From: Chloroflexota bacterium
GTDB taxonomy: Bacteria > Chloroflexota > Anaerolineae > Caldilineales > Caldilineaceae
NCBI GenBank assembly: GCA_003451595.1
Contig: DMDA01000081.1
Location: 1 to 29,228 of the forward strand
Direction: 5' to 3'
Length of the DNA: 29,228 bases
Both the position numbers and the translations under genes were made by a program. How positions within the stretch are numbered: position 1 is the stretch's first letter; the number at the start of each line of letters is the position of its first letter. Under the pieces are notes generated by a model. The model did not search any database and was not told the DNA's origin. It worked only from the letters and a program-made list of their open reading frames with translations. Below, piece by piece: positions 14,469 through 22,443 of this stretch.

Positions 14469-15350
14469 TTATGTTTTGAGCCGATACGAAACGAACGCCA
14501 GCGTGCGGCTGTCGGGCGCCCACGAATTCACGTTGATTGTCCCCTGCCCGCCGAACAACTGAGCGATGATGCGCGGGGCGCCGCCGGCAGCGGGGGCCAG
14601 GCGTAACTCCACGTGCTTGTTGGCCGGATGATCGCCCGGCGCAACTTCATCTTTGTCATACGCCAGATAGACCACCCACTGACCATCCGGCGACACGTGC
14701 GGAAACCAGCAGTTGGCCTCCTCCTGGAACATGCGCACCGGGTTGGCGCCGTCGGCGTCCATGCGCCAGATTTGCATCAGCCCACTGCGCACGGAGTTGA
14801 ACCAGATGTAGCGGCCATCGGGGGAGTATTCGGGACCATCGTCCAATCCGGGCGAGTTCGTCAGTTGTGTCTCCGGGCCACCGTTGACGGAAATGGTGTA
14901 GATGTCATAGTCGCCGTTGCGTTCGGCGCAATACGCCAGTGTGCTGCCATCGGGCGACCAGCCATGCAGATAGCTAGGGCCGTTTTCCGTCACCAGCACC
15001 GGATCGCCGCCGTGGAAGGGCACGATGTAGATTCTCGACAATGCATCTTCGTAGGTGAAATGGCTGATGGCAATCTGCGCGTTATCCGGCGAAAGGACGT
15101 GGTCGTTGTTGCAGTCGATGGCAAAGCCCGTGTCGACTTGCGTCACCGCACCGGTGGCGAGTTCATAGGTGTAGAGGCGCCCGCCGCTGTTGTAGACTAG
15201 CAAGCGGCCATCGCGCGTCCAGTTGGGCGCCTCGATGACGTAATCGAATTCTCTCAGGACAGAGCGGACGCCGGTGGTCACATCGACGATTTCCAAAATG
15301 CTGATGGCGTCGCGCGCGGCGATATAGCGGCGTAGGGTGTGGATATCCAT
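14469..15350 (-). CDS. TolB-like WD40/PD40 beta-propeller protein
   Basis: A 293-residue protein made of repeated PD40-type blades, each with a W/S-P-D-G core: EAPNWTRDGRLLVY, HVLSPDNAQIAIS, HGWSPDGSTLAY, PEYSPDGRYIWF, PHVSPDGQWVVY and NSWAPDSRTLAF. Blades end in strings such as IYIVPFHGGDPVLVT and IYTISVNGGPETQLT, as in TolB and oligopeptidase propellers. No signal peptide or peptidase domain is present, so it is a stand-alone cytosolic propeller of unknown ligand. AAAGGAG stands nine bases before the ATG at 15350. It lies downstream of the EamA transporter gene on the same strand after a 24-base gap and faces the second GH3 gene tail to tail. Confidence 0.85.
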   Translation of the reverse strand: MDIHTLRRYIAARDAISILEIVDVTTGVRSVLREFDYVIEAPNWTRDGRLLVYNSGGRLYTYELATGAVTQVDTGFAIDCNNDHVLSPDNAQIAISHFTYEDALSRIYIVPFHGGDPVLVTENGPSYLHGWSPDGSTLAYCAERNGDYDIYTISVNGGPETQLTNSPGLDDGPEYSPDGRYIWFNSVRSGLMQIWRMDADGANPVRMFQEEANCWFPHVSPDGQWVVYLAYDKDEVAPGDHPANKHVELRLAPAAGGAPRIIAQLFGGQGTINVNSWAPDSRTLAFVSYRLKT

Positions 15351-15374
15351 GAATCTTGTCTCCTTTGAGGTTTG

Positions 15375-16280
15375 CTACTTCCGCTCTCGATACAAAACAT
15401 ATAACCCGCTCACGATCGTCAGCGCAGCGCCAACCCAGGTCAACCAGGTCGGGACTTCGCCCCAGATCAGGAAGCCCCACATGGCGTCAATGGGCAGAGC
15501 CAGGTATTCAAAGGGCGCGGCGACCGATGCCTGCGCCAGGCTGTAGGCGCGCGCCAGGAAGTACATCCAGGCTGCCCACACGACACCCATCCCGGCCATG
15601 ATGGCGAAATCCACGGGCGTCGGCGTGACCCATTGACGAAACAGAAACGCCAGGCTGGGATGATCGTCGGGCGTCTCGCCGATCAGGGCGGCCAACGGCG
15701 CCAGCACAGCCGCCGCTGCCAGGTAGACGAGCGTGCCGTAAAAAGCCATTGTTGCGCTGCTATCGGTGTGGCGCAACTTGTTCGTGACCATCGCCGTCAG
15801 CGCATAGAAGAGCACCGAGATCAGTACGAAGATGGAACCCAAATTGAACGTAGCAGCGCCGGGTCTGACGATCAGCAGCACGCCGGCAAAGCCGACGAGC
15901 AGCGCCAGCCAGCGCCGCGGCCCCACGGTTTCGCCTAGCACCACGACCGAGAGCAGGGTGATCATCAGTGGTCCCGAATTGCGAATCGCGGCGGTCTCCG
16001 CCAGCGGCAGCGCCGCCAGCCCCATCATGAAAGTGGTGTAGGAGAGGAAGAGAAAGAGACCGCGCGTGATTTCGAGCCTGCGCCGATTGGTGGTGGGCAG
16101 CCCGCGTTTGCCTTCATACCGATAGAGTAGCACGGTGAAGGGCAGGGCGACCAGGCTGCGCAGGGTGACGATCTGCAAAACCGGATAGGCGCCACTGAGC
16201 CATTTCGCTGCAACGGTCTGGAGCGAAATCGTGAAGAGCGCCACCACGAGAAAGCCGACGCCGCGAACGTTGCTGCTCAA
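15375..16280 (-). CDS. EamA/DMT-family transporter
   Basis: A 301-residue membrane protein with about ten hydrophobic helices arranged as two EamA halves (about 8-140 and 150-295), the standard size for the drug/metabolite transporter superfamily. Recognisable pieces include the helix 3-4 region AETAAIRNSGPLMITLLSVVVLGETVGPRRWLALL and the second-half equivalent AQASVAAPFEYLALPIDAMWGFLIWGEVPTW. The start appears to be TTG at 16278-16280, overlapping the TGA stop of the creatininase gene in a TTGA arrangement that suggests coupled translation. Such transporters export amino acids, purines or other metabolites; the substrate is unknown, though coupling to an amidohydrolase suggests a related small molecule (inferred). 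Confidence 0.88.
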   Translation of the reverse strand: MSSNVRGVGFLVVALFTISLQTVAAKWLSGAYPVLQIVTLRSLVALPFTVLLYRYEGKRGLPTTNRRRLEITRGLFLFLSYTTFMMGLAALPLAETAAIRNSGPLMITLLSVVVLGETVGPRRWLALLVGFAGVLLIVRPGAATFNLGSIFVLISVLFYALTAMVTNKLRHTDSSATMAFYGTLVYLAAAAVLAPLAALIGETPDDHPSLAFLFRQWVTPTPVDFAIMAGMGVVWAAWMYFLARAYSLAQASVAAPFEYLALPIDAMWGFLIWGEVPTWLTWVGAALTIVSGLYVLYRERK

Positions 16281-17080
16281 AGACCAACCCCTGGCTGACT
16301 TGACGCCGCGAAGAACGCATCCTGCAGACGTTTGGCTTCTGTATCAGCCTTGATGGCGCGCACTGCTTTGACAATCCCTGTAGCAACGGCGTCAAGAATC
16401 TTTTCACCCGCCTCAGCGGTTGCGTATTTCGCATTGCCCGCATAATGGGTGGGGTGATCGGCATACCACCAGATGCCTGTTTGCACATGCGCTTCGCTCA
16501 GATGTTGTAGCCGATTGAGCGCTTTCCCCTCCCCGTCGTCTTTCAGGACCTCCATGTGCACCAGATCGGGGCGTAGGGCCAACATCATGCTGGTTTCCCC
16601 TGGCCCGGCATGGTCATCCTCTTCAGGCGGCCATGGCGTTTCAACTTGCTCCATAAAGGTAAATGGCTGCACGAGATAGACCACATAATCTTTGGGTTGA
16701 TAAAGTTGCAGCATGTTGTAAAACATCGTGAGGCCAAAATTGCCGCCATGCGTGTTCACGAGGACAATCTTTTTCAACCCGTTGCGGGCGATCTCACGAC
16801 AGACATTGTCCAGTAAACGAATCATCAAATCCCCATCAATGCTGATCGTCCCAGCCAAATGACGCGCTTCGGGAATTTGTGTGAAATAATAATCAGGGAA
16901 GAGGATCACAGGCTCCTGTTTTGCCACCCGCTCCAACATGCCGCGTCCCTCGTACATATCGGTTCCCAGAGCCAGATGATGACCATGTCGCTCGATCACT
17001 GAAAGCGCGATCAAGCATACCCCTTCACATTCTTTGACCGCTTCCACAAAGCGATCGCCTGTCAGTTCTTCCCAGCGCAT
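16277..17080 (-). CDS. Creatininase-family amidohydrolase
   Basis: A 267-residue protein with the family's metal-binding motifs: Glu30-x-His32-x-His34 leading to Asp41 (ERHGHHLALGTD), the VNTHGGN segment with His111, and the HAGPGETS segment with Glu162. Family members hydrolyse cyclic amides such as creatinine or act on formamide-type intermediates using two metals in the cytosol. AGGAGG five bases before the ATG at 17080 sets the start. Its 3' end overlaps the EamA gene by four bases, so the two probably share a pathway. The base composition seems lower in GC than in neighbouring genes, with many AT-rich codons, which may indicate separate acquisition. The true substrate is not evident. Confidence 0.87.
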   Translation of the reverse strand: MRWEELTGDRFVEAVKECEGVCLIALSVIERHGHHLALGTDMYEGRGMLERVAKQEPVILFPDYYFTQIPEARHLAGTISIDGDLMIRLLDNVCREIARNGLKKIVLVNTHGGNFGLTMFYNMLQLYQPKDYVVYLVQPFTFMEQVETPWPPEEDDHAGPGETSMMLALRPDLVHMEVLKDDGEGKALNRLQHLSEAHVQTGIWWYADHPTHYAGNAKYATAEAGEKILDAVATGIVKAVRAIKADTEAKRLQDAFFAASSQPGVGL

Positions 17081-17126
17081 CACGACCTCCTTTTGTGTTT
17101 GATGAGTTGCGCGTTGTTGTCTGTGT

Positions 17127-17194
17127 CGTAGGTTCGGCTTCCAGCCGGACGTTTCCTGTCTGCCACGCTGTCACGCCGGAGGCGATGACCTACG
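17127..17194. repeat. REP-like bipartite palindromic element
   Basis: CGTAGGT (17127-17133) and ACCTACG (17188-17194) form perfect ends of a 68-base element. Inside are two small hairpins: CGGCT-TCC-AGCCG (17135-17147) and CGCC-GGA-GGCG (17074 plus 100, that is 17174-17184). The right half recurs at 18051-18072 with one mismatch in 22, and a version of the left hairpin recurs near 19206-19224. The layout resembles paired REP elements of bacteria. Confidence 0.65.
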
Positions 17195-17255
17195 GGAGAG
17201 GACGCTCCGTGCATGGAAGGTAGCAACATCGATTACCAGATCATTTTGTGAATCC

Positions 17256-18080
17256 TCATGATACAGCAGATGAGAGGCTCTGATAGAACCGGTCATGGAA
17301 CGCATAGCGCGCCCGGTTCCGCTCCACCCTGACGTGGGGATGCACGTCCCAGACCATGTACTGCTCCTCCTCGCCTTCATCCAGGCGCGGCCACGGGGGA
17401 AGTCCTGCGCCGTTGGGATTGCCGCTCTTGATGAAGTTGGCGTAATAGCCTTGCATCAATGCCGAGACCTGCTCATCCTCTGCCGTCCAGGCATAAACCC
17501 GATTGGTCGCCAGGTTGCCCATCGCATACTCGATGTCGGCAGAGTGCACGGCGCCCTTAGCCGGAGGTATGGCGATGGCTTGGGCGGCCGCGTCCGGGTC
17601 GCGGATCACGCCACCGGCCAGCCCGGCTACGACGTTGTCCATCTCCGCAACCATCGGCGGTCGCGGATGGGCGTAGTAGTAGCGATAGACCGGGCAGTTG
17701 GCTTTGCGATGTTCGTCCGCCCATTTCCACGTGCTGTAGACCAGAAAGCGGTCGCCGGCCAGGTCGGTGGCAGACTGTTCGACTTGCTCCGGCGTCTCAC
17801 CGGGGTAGAGTCTGAGCACCTCATCAGCCTGCTCGCCGTAGAGCGCCCGCACCACTGCGGCGTAGTTTTCCGGCGTCGGCGCCTGTTCGCCGAGCAGCGC
17901 CCGATAGTTCATCTCTTCGGAGTTCCAGCCAATCATCAGCGGCACATGGGCCTGCTCTCCGGCGGCGAGCATGGTTAGCGGCGACCGGGGGAAGAACCAC
18001 CCGTCCATCACAATAGGAAATTCATGTGGTGCGTTTTCTCCATCTGCCGCGTCACGCCGAAGGCGATGACCTGCTTTCAT
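17256..18080 (-). pseudogene. C-terminal fragment of a type B carboxylesterase
   Basis: The 274-codon frame matches only the second half of carboxylesterase type B enzymes (normally about 500 residues). It contains the PIVMDGWFFPRSP region, the GWNSEEMNY segment where the acidic residue of the triad lies, and the catalytic histidine in KGAVHSADIEYAMGN (His179). The first half, with the oxyanion loop and the GESAG nucleophile serine, is missing, and the aldo/keto reductase stop is only a few bases upstream. The first codons (to about residue 10) are read from a REP-like palindrome. The fragment therefore cannot be a working esterase and is best treated as a remnant of a deletion or recombination event. 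The rest of the frame is still intact, suggesting the loss is fairly recent. Confidence 0.82.
18051..18072. repeat. Partial REP-like copy at the esterase breakpoint
   Basis: This 22-base stretch matches 17170-17191 at 21 positions and contains the small hairpin CGCC-GAA-GGCG. It lies at the truncated 5' end of the esterase fragment, just before the stop of the neighbouring aldo/keto reductase gene. Confidence 0.7.
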
Positions 18081-18083
18081 CGG

Positions 18084-19067
18084 TCACTCGTGTCCGACGA
18101 TCGGGTGGGGCAGATAAGGTTCTTCCATGAACGCGATCTCCTCAGCGGTCAACTGGATGGACGTCGCCTCGACCGCGGTTTCGATGTGTGACACCTTGGT
18201 GGCGCCGATGACGGGCGCGACGACTGGCTTTTTATGCAGGAGCCAAGCCAGGGCGATCTGTCCACGTGCGACGCCCCGCTTCTGGGCGACCTCGGCCAGC
18301 CGCTCGACCACCAGGCGGTCGGCTTCTGCGGTGGCGTCGTACTTGCGCTTCGCGATCGGGTCGGTTTCATAGCGCGTTGTGGTTTCCGACCAATCGCGCG
18401 CCAACCGGCCCGAGGCCAGCGGGCTGTAGGGCGTAGAGGCGATCCCTTCAGCCCGGCACAGGGGCATCATCTCCCGCTCCTCTTCCCGGTAGATGAGGTT
18501 GTAGTGGTTCTGCATGGAGACGAAGCGCGTCCAGCCGTGCTTTTCGGCCACGTACAGCGCTTTCTGGAACTGCCAGGCCCACATCGCCGAAGCGCCAATG
18601 TAGCGCGCCTTGCCAGCCCTGACCACATCGTGCAGTGCTTCCATGGTCTCTTCAATCGGAGTGTTGTAGTCCCAGCGATGGATAATGTACAGGTCCACGT
18701 AGTCCATCCCCAGCCGCTTCAAGCTCTTGTCGATCTCGCTCAGGATGGCCTTGCGGGAAAGCCCTTCGCCGTTGGGACCATCGTGCATGCGCCCACGCAC
18801 TTTGGTGGCGATGACCACCTCGTCGCGATTGGCAAAGTCCCTGATCGCCCTTCCTAAAATCTCCTCGCTAACGCCCCGGGCATAGACGTTGGCCGTGTCG
18901 AAGAAGTTGACGCCCAGCTCCAGCGCGCGCTTGATGATGGTCCGGCTCTCCTCCTCGTTCAGCGCCCAGGGGTTGTGGACCCATCCCTCCGCCTTGCCGA
19001 AGCTCATGCAGCCCAGGCAGATGGGGGAGACGTCCAGACCGGTGTTGCCGAGTTTGACGTAGTTCAT
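18084..19067 (-). CDS. Aldo/keto reductase (YajO-like group)
   Basis: A 327-residue (alpha/beta)8-barrel NADPH-dependent reductase. The catalytic tetrad is complete: Asp57 and Tyr62 (FFDTANVYARG), Lys89 (VIATKVRG) and His130 (YIIHRWD). The N-terminus (LGNTGLDVSPICLGCMSFG, then a WVHNPWALNEEESRTII stretch) resembles the YajO/YdhF-type branch rather than AKR5. The cofactor-binding C-terminal region VVAPVIGATKVSHIETAVEA is present. AGGAGG six bases before the ATG at 19067 supports the start. It is the last intact gene of the reductase island, followed by the truncated esterase. Likely substrates are aldehydes or sugar-derived carbonyls; none can be assigned. Confidence 0.92.
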   Translation of the reverse strand: MNYVKLGNTGLDVSPICLGCMSFGKAEGWVHNPWALNEEESRTIIKRALELGVNFFDTANVYARGVSEEILGRAIRDFANRDEVVIATKVRGRMHDGPNGEGLSRKAILSEIDKSLKRLGMDYVDLYIIHRWDYNTPIEETMEALHDVVRAGKARYIGASAMWAWQFQKALYVAEKHGWTRFVSMQNHYNLIYREEEREMMPLCRAEGIASTPYSPLASGRLARDWSETTTRYETDPIAKRKYDATAEADRLVVERLAEVAQKRGVARGQIALAWLLHKKPVVAPVIGATKVSHIETAVEATSIQLTAEEIAFMEEPYLPHPIVGHE

Positions 19068-19205
19068 TTCAATCCTCCTTGATGGTCGCTTGTGTTGTGT
19101 GTGGAATGAGCTTGAGCGTTGTTGCCCGCACCTCTGGCGTTACCATCGGTGCTACGGATTGCGCTTGCTCCGTCAATCCCAAACGTCATGGGCTGCCGAG
19201 AACGG

Positions 19206-19224
19206 GCGGCTGGGAGCCGCTACG
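19206..19224. repeat. Short REP-like hairpin
   Basis: GCGGCT-GGG-AGCCGC is a perfect six-pair stem with a three-base loop, followed by TACG. It resembles, in reverse orientation, the left hairpin and CGTAGG end of the element at 17127-17194. It lies in the 192-base gap (19068-19259) between the AKR and SDR genes, in which I see nothing else apart from the AKR ribosome binding site. Confidence 0.5.
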
Positions 19225-19259
19225 AAGAGCCGGTTGCCCTTTCGTCTGGTCAACGCGCC

Positions 19260-19994
19260 CTATGCGGGAAAGCTCACACCCGTGCTCTCTCTGCAAATAT
19301 CCAGAAATCGCTCCTGCAGGGGGACGTCGCCGGCCTGGGGATTGTAGGCCCGCTCCTGCTGGTGGTAGAAGTACTTGCCGCTCACTTTTGCGGCAGGATC
19401 GTCGCTGACCGCCAGCCACACCTGGGTCTCGTAGCCCTTCTGCAGGTCATCCGGCGCGCCGGGGCCGCCCATCCTGGTGGGCACCCAGCCCGGATCCACG
19501 GCGTTGGCGTAGACGTCCCGCCATTTGCGGGCCACGGCCATGCAGAGCATGGTGACGTACAGCTTCGAATCGGAATAGCTGACCCGGCTTTGGTCCCTGG
19601 CGAGCTCTTCAAGGTTGGCACGTCCTTGCAGATGCATGTCGGAACTCAGGTAGATCAGGCGCTTGGGCCGTTGTATCAGGCAGGTGAGCAGATAGGGCGC
19701 CAGGGCGTTGACCACGAAGACCTCCCGCGAGGGAGAGCGGTAGATGCCGGCATTGTGGATCACCGCATCAAAGGTGCCCCACCGGTTGGCCGCCTCGGCC
19801 ACATGCTTGATTTCTTCCACGCTGGACAGATCGCCCGGGATGGCGCCCACGGCGCCCGGTGTCCGACCAAGGGCGTCCTGGACCCGGTCCGGGTTGCGTG
19901 CGTGAAGGACGACTTCGTGTCCCTGGGCGACCAGGGCCTGGGCCGCCAGTTGGCCCAGGCCGTCCGCCGAGCCGGTGATGAAGATTTTTGCCAT
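19260..19994 (-). CDS. Short-chain dehydrogenase/reductase (SDR)
   Basis: A 244-residue Rossmann-fold oxidoreductase. The cofactor motif is TGSADGLG at residues 7-14, the NAG motif is in VIHNAGIY, and the active site has Ser117/118 (YLSSDM) with Tyr140 and Lys144 (YSDSK). The DPGWVPTRMGG segment after the active site is typical of retinol-dehydrogenase-like SDRs. The ATG at 19994 is preferred to the upstream TTG because GAGG lies at a workable distance. It follows the lipoprotein gene with a 19-base gap, so the two are probably co-transcribed. Substrate unknown; context suggests a carbonyl compound. Confidence 0.9.
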   Translation of the reverse strand: MAKIFITGSADGLGQLAAQALVAQGHEVVLHARNPDRVQDALGRTPGAVGAIPGDLSSVEEIKHVAEAANRWGTFDAVIHNAGIYRSPSREVFVVNALAPYLLTCLIQRPKRLIYLSSDMHLQGRANLEELARDQSRVSYSDSKLYVTMLCMAVARKWRDVYANAVDPGWVPTRMGGPGAPDDLQKGYETQVWLAVSDDPAAKVSGKYFYHQQERAYNPQAGDVPLQERFLDICRESTGVSFPA

Positions 19995-20013
19995 GGTCCA
20001 CAAGCCTCAAGAA

Positions 20014-20664
20014 TCAGTTCGCAAGTTCAATCGTTGCGACGAAGTCGCTGCTCTGGCTGATGAGGGCGTTGATCACATCTTCGCCGCCGTCGAACTGGCC
20101 GAGCCGCACGATGCCGTTGAAGTAGCCCACATCCGTGTAATAGAAGACAATGACGCCTGCCGGCGCGTAGTAGCCGATCTCGCCCGGCAGCGGATCATCG
20201 CCGGCGGGCACGCCCTCCATGGTCAACCTTTGGGGCAACCTTGCGAGTTTCTCCTGGCGCCCATAGTCGCTGAAGGTTAAGGTCAGCGGAAGCTGGGCGA
20301 TCAGGTCGCGTGCGGTAGGGTTGTCCCACAGCCGTGCGGTGAGCACCGTGTCGCCGATGATCACTCGGATCGGTGTTTCGGAGATGGCCGACTGTCCGGT
20401 TGTGGGCATAGGCGTTTCTCCTTCCGTCGCTTCCGCCGTTGTCTCCACTATCTCCACTGTCGCGGCCGGTGTTGGCGACGCTGCCGGCGAGGCCATAGGC
20501 GCCAGCGGTGGAGTTGATTCAACGGTTGGGGTGGACTCTGTCGGCGTAGTAGCCTCCGGCGTCGATGCGGGCGTCGCCAGAGGCGCGCAGGCAGCAACCA
20601 CGATCATCGCGAAAATGGACATGATGATTCGACAACAGCGCCTGGCAATGTTTGTTTCACTCAT
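20014..20664 (-). CDS. Lipoprotein with cyclophilin-like domain
   Basis: A 216-residue protein with a basic N-terminus, a hydrophobic run and a lipobox-like VAAC (MSIFAMIVVAACAPL), then a Thr/Pro/Ser/Ala-rich linker to about residue 95. The C-terminal 120 residues match the cyclophilin-like fold seen in small TM1367-type proteins: IRVIIGDTVLTARLWDNPTA, LPLTLTFSDYGRQEK, GEIGYYAPAGVIVFYYTD and GIVRLGQFDGG. Cytosolic versions of this domain are often encoded beside aldo/keto reductases, but their role is not established, and no isomerase activity should be assumed. Here it would be anchored outside the membrane. Its ATG overlaps the TGA of the upstream SDR gene (ATGA, 20661-20664), indicating translational coupling. 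Confidence 0.85.
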   Translation of the reverse strand: MSETNIARRCCRIIMSIFAMIVVAACAPLATPASTPEATTPTESTPTVESTPPLAPMASPAASPTPAATVEIVETTAEATEGETPMPTTGQSAISETPIRVIIGDTVLTARLWDNPTARDLIAQLPLTLTFSDYGRQEKLARLPQRLTMEGVPAGDDPLPGEIGYYAPAGVIVFYYTDVGYFNGIVRLGQFDGGEDVINALISQSSDFVATIELAN

Positions 20665-21422
20665 CGTGCCGTGTATCCCCCATCCACCACGAGCGCGTGG
20701 CCGATCACGAAGCTGGCGCCTGAGCTGCATAGCCAAAGCACTGCAGCCGCGATCTCCTCTGGCCGACCAAGCCGGCCGATAGGCAGGTCACGTAGAAAAT
20801 CTTCCCTTCTGATCGATTCCTTCACCATCATCTCTGCCACCATTGGTGTCTCGATGGTTCCTGGGCATACGGCATTGATCCGGATTCCTTGAGATGCATA
20901 TTCCAGTGCCGCGCTCTTGGTGAGACCAATTACGCCGTGCTTGGTGGCATGGTAGATGGCCCGGCCAGGGATGCCGATCAAGCCACCGATGGAAGAGTTG
21001 TTGACGATGGCCCCGCTGCCCTGCTTACGCATCTGGCGCAACTCATACTTCATGCAATTCCAGACGCCCCGAAGGTTGATCGCGATGAGCCGCTCGAAAT
21101 CGTCGCCGCTGGCATCAGCGGTCTCGACGGCAGGAGTCATGATGCCAGCGTTGTTGAATGCTGCGTCCAGGCGCCCGAAAGTGGAGACTGTCTGGTCGAT
21201 CATGGCCGCTACTTCCGCCTCGTCGGCGACGTCGCAGCGAATGGCGAGCGTCTGGTGACCGGAGGCAGCCAGTTCTTGGGCTGCCGCGCGAACGGCCTCT
21301 TCGTGAATGTCTGCCAGCACCACTGCAGCGCCTGCTTCTGCAAAGGCTTTGGCCGTCGCCAGCCCCATGCCTGAACCTGCGCCAGTGACAAGGGCAACCT
21401 GGTTCTCAAATGAAAGGTTCAT
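20661..21422 (-). CDS. SDR family oxidoreductase (classical type)
   Basis: A 253-residue classical SDR close to FabG/glucose-1-dehydrogenase in pattern. TGAGSGMG (13-20) binds the cofactor, and an aspartate at the end of strand 2 (VVLADIHE, Asp38) favours NAD(H). NNAG is at 90-93, the catalytic serine is in NNSSIGG (143/144), and YHATK supplies Tyr157 and Lys161. The C-terminal GHALVVDGGYTAR is the usual family ending. An AAAGGA sequence lies about ten bases upstream of the ATG. It overlaps the lipoprotein gene by four bases and follows the AKR5-like gene by 36 bases, so it belongs to a run of same-strand reductase genes. Confidence 0.93.
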   Translation of the reverse strand: MNLSFENQVALVTGAGSGMGLATAKAFAEAGAAVVLADIHEEAVRAAAQELAASGHQTLAIRCDVADEAEVAAMIDQTVSTFGRLDAAFNNAGIMTPAVETADASGDDFERLIAINLRGVWNCMKYELRQMRKQGSGAIVNNSSIGGLIGIPGRAIYHATKHGVIGLTKSAALEYASQGIRINAVCPGTIETPMVAEMMVKESIRREDFLRDLPIGRLGRPEEIAAAVLWLCSSGASFVIGHALVVDGGYTAR

Positions 21423-21458
21423 CGTGATTGGATCCTTTCCACAAAATGCTTGAGCCCT

Positions 21459-22328
21459 TTACTCAAGCTTTCCCCCGAACACCGGGAATATGCTGGCTTC
21501 GCCATACTCCTTGAACTCGATCCCTTTGAGCAGTGTCATATCCTCATCCCCAATGACAAAATTCACATCCGCGTTCTGTTGCATGTGGGCCGGACTCTGG
21601 GACCTGGGCAATGGAAGGAGATCTAACTGCAACAGATAGCGGATGGCCAGTTGCGAAACAGTAACACCATATTTCTGTGCAATTTGGACCACCTGTTGCG
21701 GAGGGTGCTTTAGAAATTGTCCATGGCCAAACGGAGAATAGGCTTCCACCACCATGCCTTTCTCCTGGGAATACTGGATCAACTCAAACGGCGTATTGCC
21801 GATATGGGCCAGAATCTGATTGACCATGGGGCTCACGGTGCAAGCTTCGAGGATGTTGTCGATATCCACATGTTCAAAGTTGGAAAGGCCGATGGCTCGG
21901 AGTTTGCCGGCCCCATATGCTTCTTCCAGCGCACGCCAGGCTTCCCGATTTCCCTCAAAGTAGTGTTCGTCTTTGTGGAACTCGCGCCAGGGCTTAGGGC
22001 TGTGAATGAGCATCAGATCAATATAGTCGAGCCCTAACGTCTTCAACGACCGGTCAATGGCGTCGACGGCTTCCTTGTACGATTTAATTTCGGCCGCCAA
22101 CTTCGTGGTGACGAATAGCTCTTCCCGCTTCACCCCACAAGTTCTGATCCCTTCACCCACTCCGCGCTCATTTTGGTATGCCTGGGCTGTATCAATATGA
22201 CGGTAGCCGATTCCCACGGCGTCTTTCACGACCTGCACCGCATCTGCGTCCGCGATGCGCCATGTTCCGAGCCCTACTTTCGGAATGTTCACACCATTAG
22301 ATAGGGTATAGGCTTCCTGCAAAACCAT
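21459..22328 (-). CDS. Aldo/keto reductase, AKR5-like (2,5-diketo-gluconate reductase type)
   Basis: A 289-residue reductase with tetrad Asp46 and Tyr51 (HIDTAQAYQNE), Lys76 (FVTTKLA) and His109 (LMLIHSP). KLRAIGLSNF and LLPLPRSQSPAHMQQN are family features. The ATG at 22328 is chosen because AGGA lies eight bases upstream and the extra 14 residues beyond it are not family-like. AKR5 enzymes reduce 2,5-diketo-gluconate, methylglyoxal and other short carbonyls with NADPH. The gene appears lower in GC than its neighbours. A stem-loop at 22374-22403 lies in its upstream gap; no AraC-type motif is seen there, so it may depend on read-through from the AKR gene upstream. Confidence 0.92.
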   Translation of the reverse strand: MVLQEAYTLSNGVNIPKVGLGTWRIADADAVQVVKDAVGIGYRHIDTAQAYQNERGVGEGIRTCGVKREELFVTTKLAAEIKSYKEAVDAIDRSLKTLGLDYIDLMLIHSPKPWREFHKDEHYFEGNREAWRALEEAYGAGKLRAIGLSNFEHVDIDNILEACTVSPMVNQILAHIGNTPFELIQYSQEKGMVVEAYSPFGHGQFLKHPPQQVVQIAQKYGVTVSQLAIRYLLQLDLLPLPRSQSPAHMQQNADVNFVIGDEDMTLLKGIEFKEYGEASIFPVFGGKLE

Positions 22329-22373
22329 GATCCTTTTCCTGATTGAGCAACGATTCCACTGCAAGAACACCGT

Positions 22374-22403
22374 AGAGGGCGCGGCGGAAACTCAGCGCCC
22401 TCT
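22374..22403. repeat. Stem-loop between two aldo/keto reductase genes
   Basis: AGAGGGCGC (22374-22382) pairs perfectly with GCGCCCTCT (22395-22403) around a 12-base loop. No T-run follows on the transcribed (minus) strand. It may attenuate read-through or protect the upstream message. Confidence 0.55.
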
Positions 22404-22443
22404 CTGTCTCGGCGGTGATGAACCCCTTTTTGCTGACGGATGA

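Noticed and set aside
17256..18080. Complete small esterase gene
   Set aside because: The frame lacks the nucleophile serine half of the family, so it is called a remnant instead.
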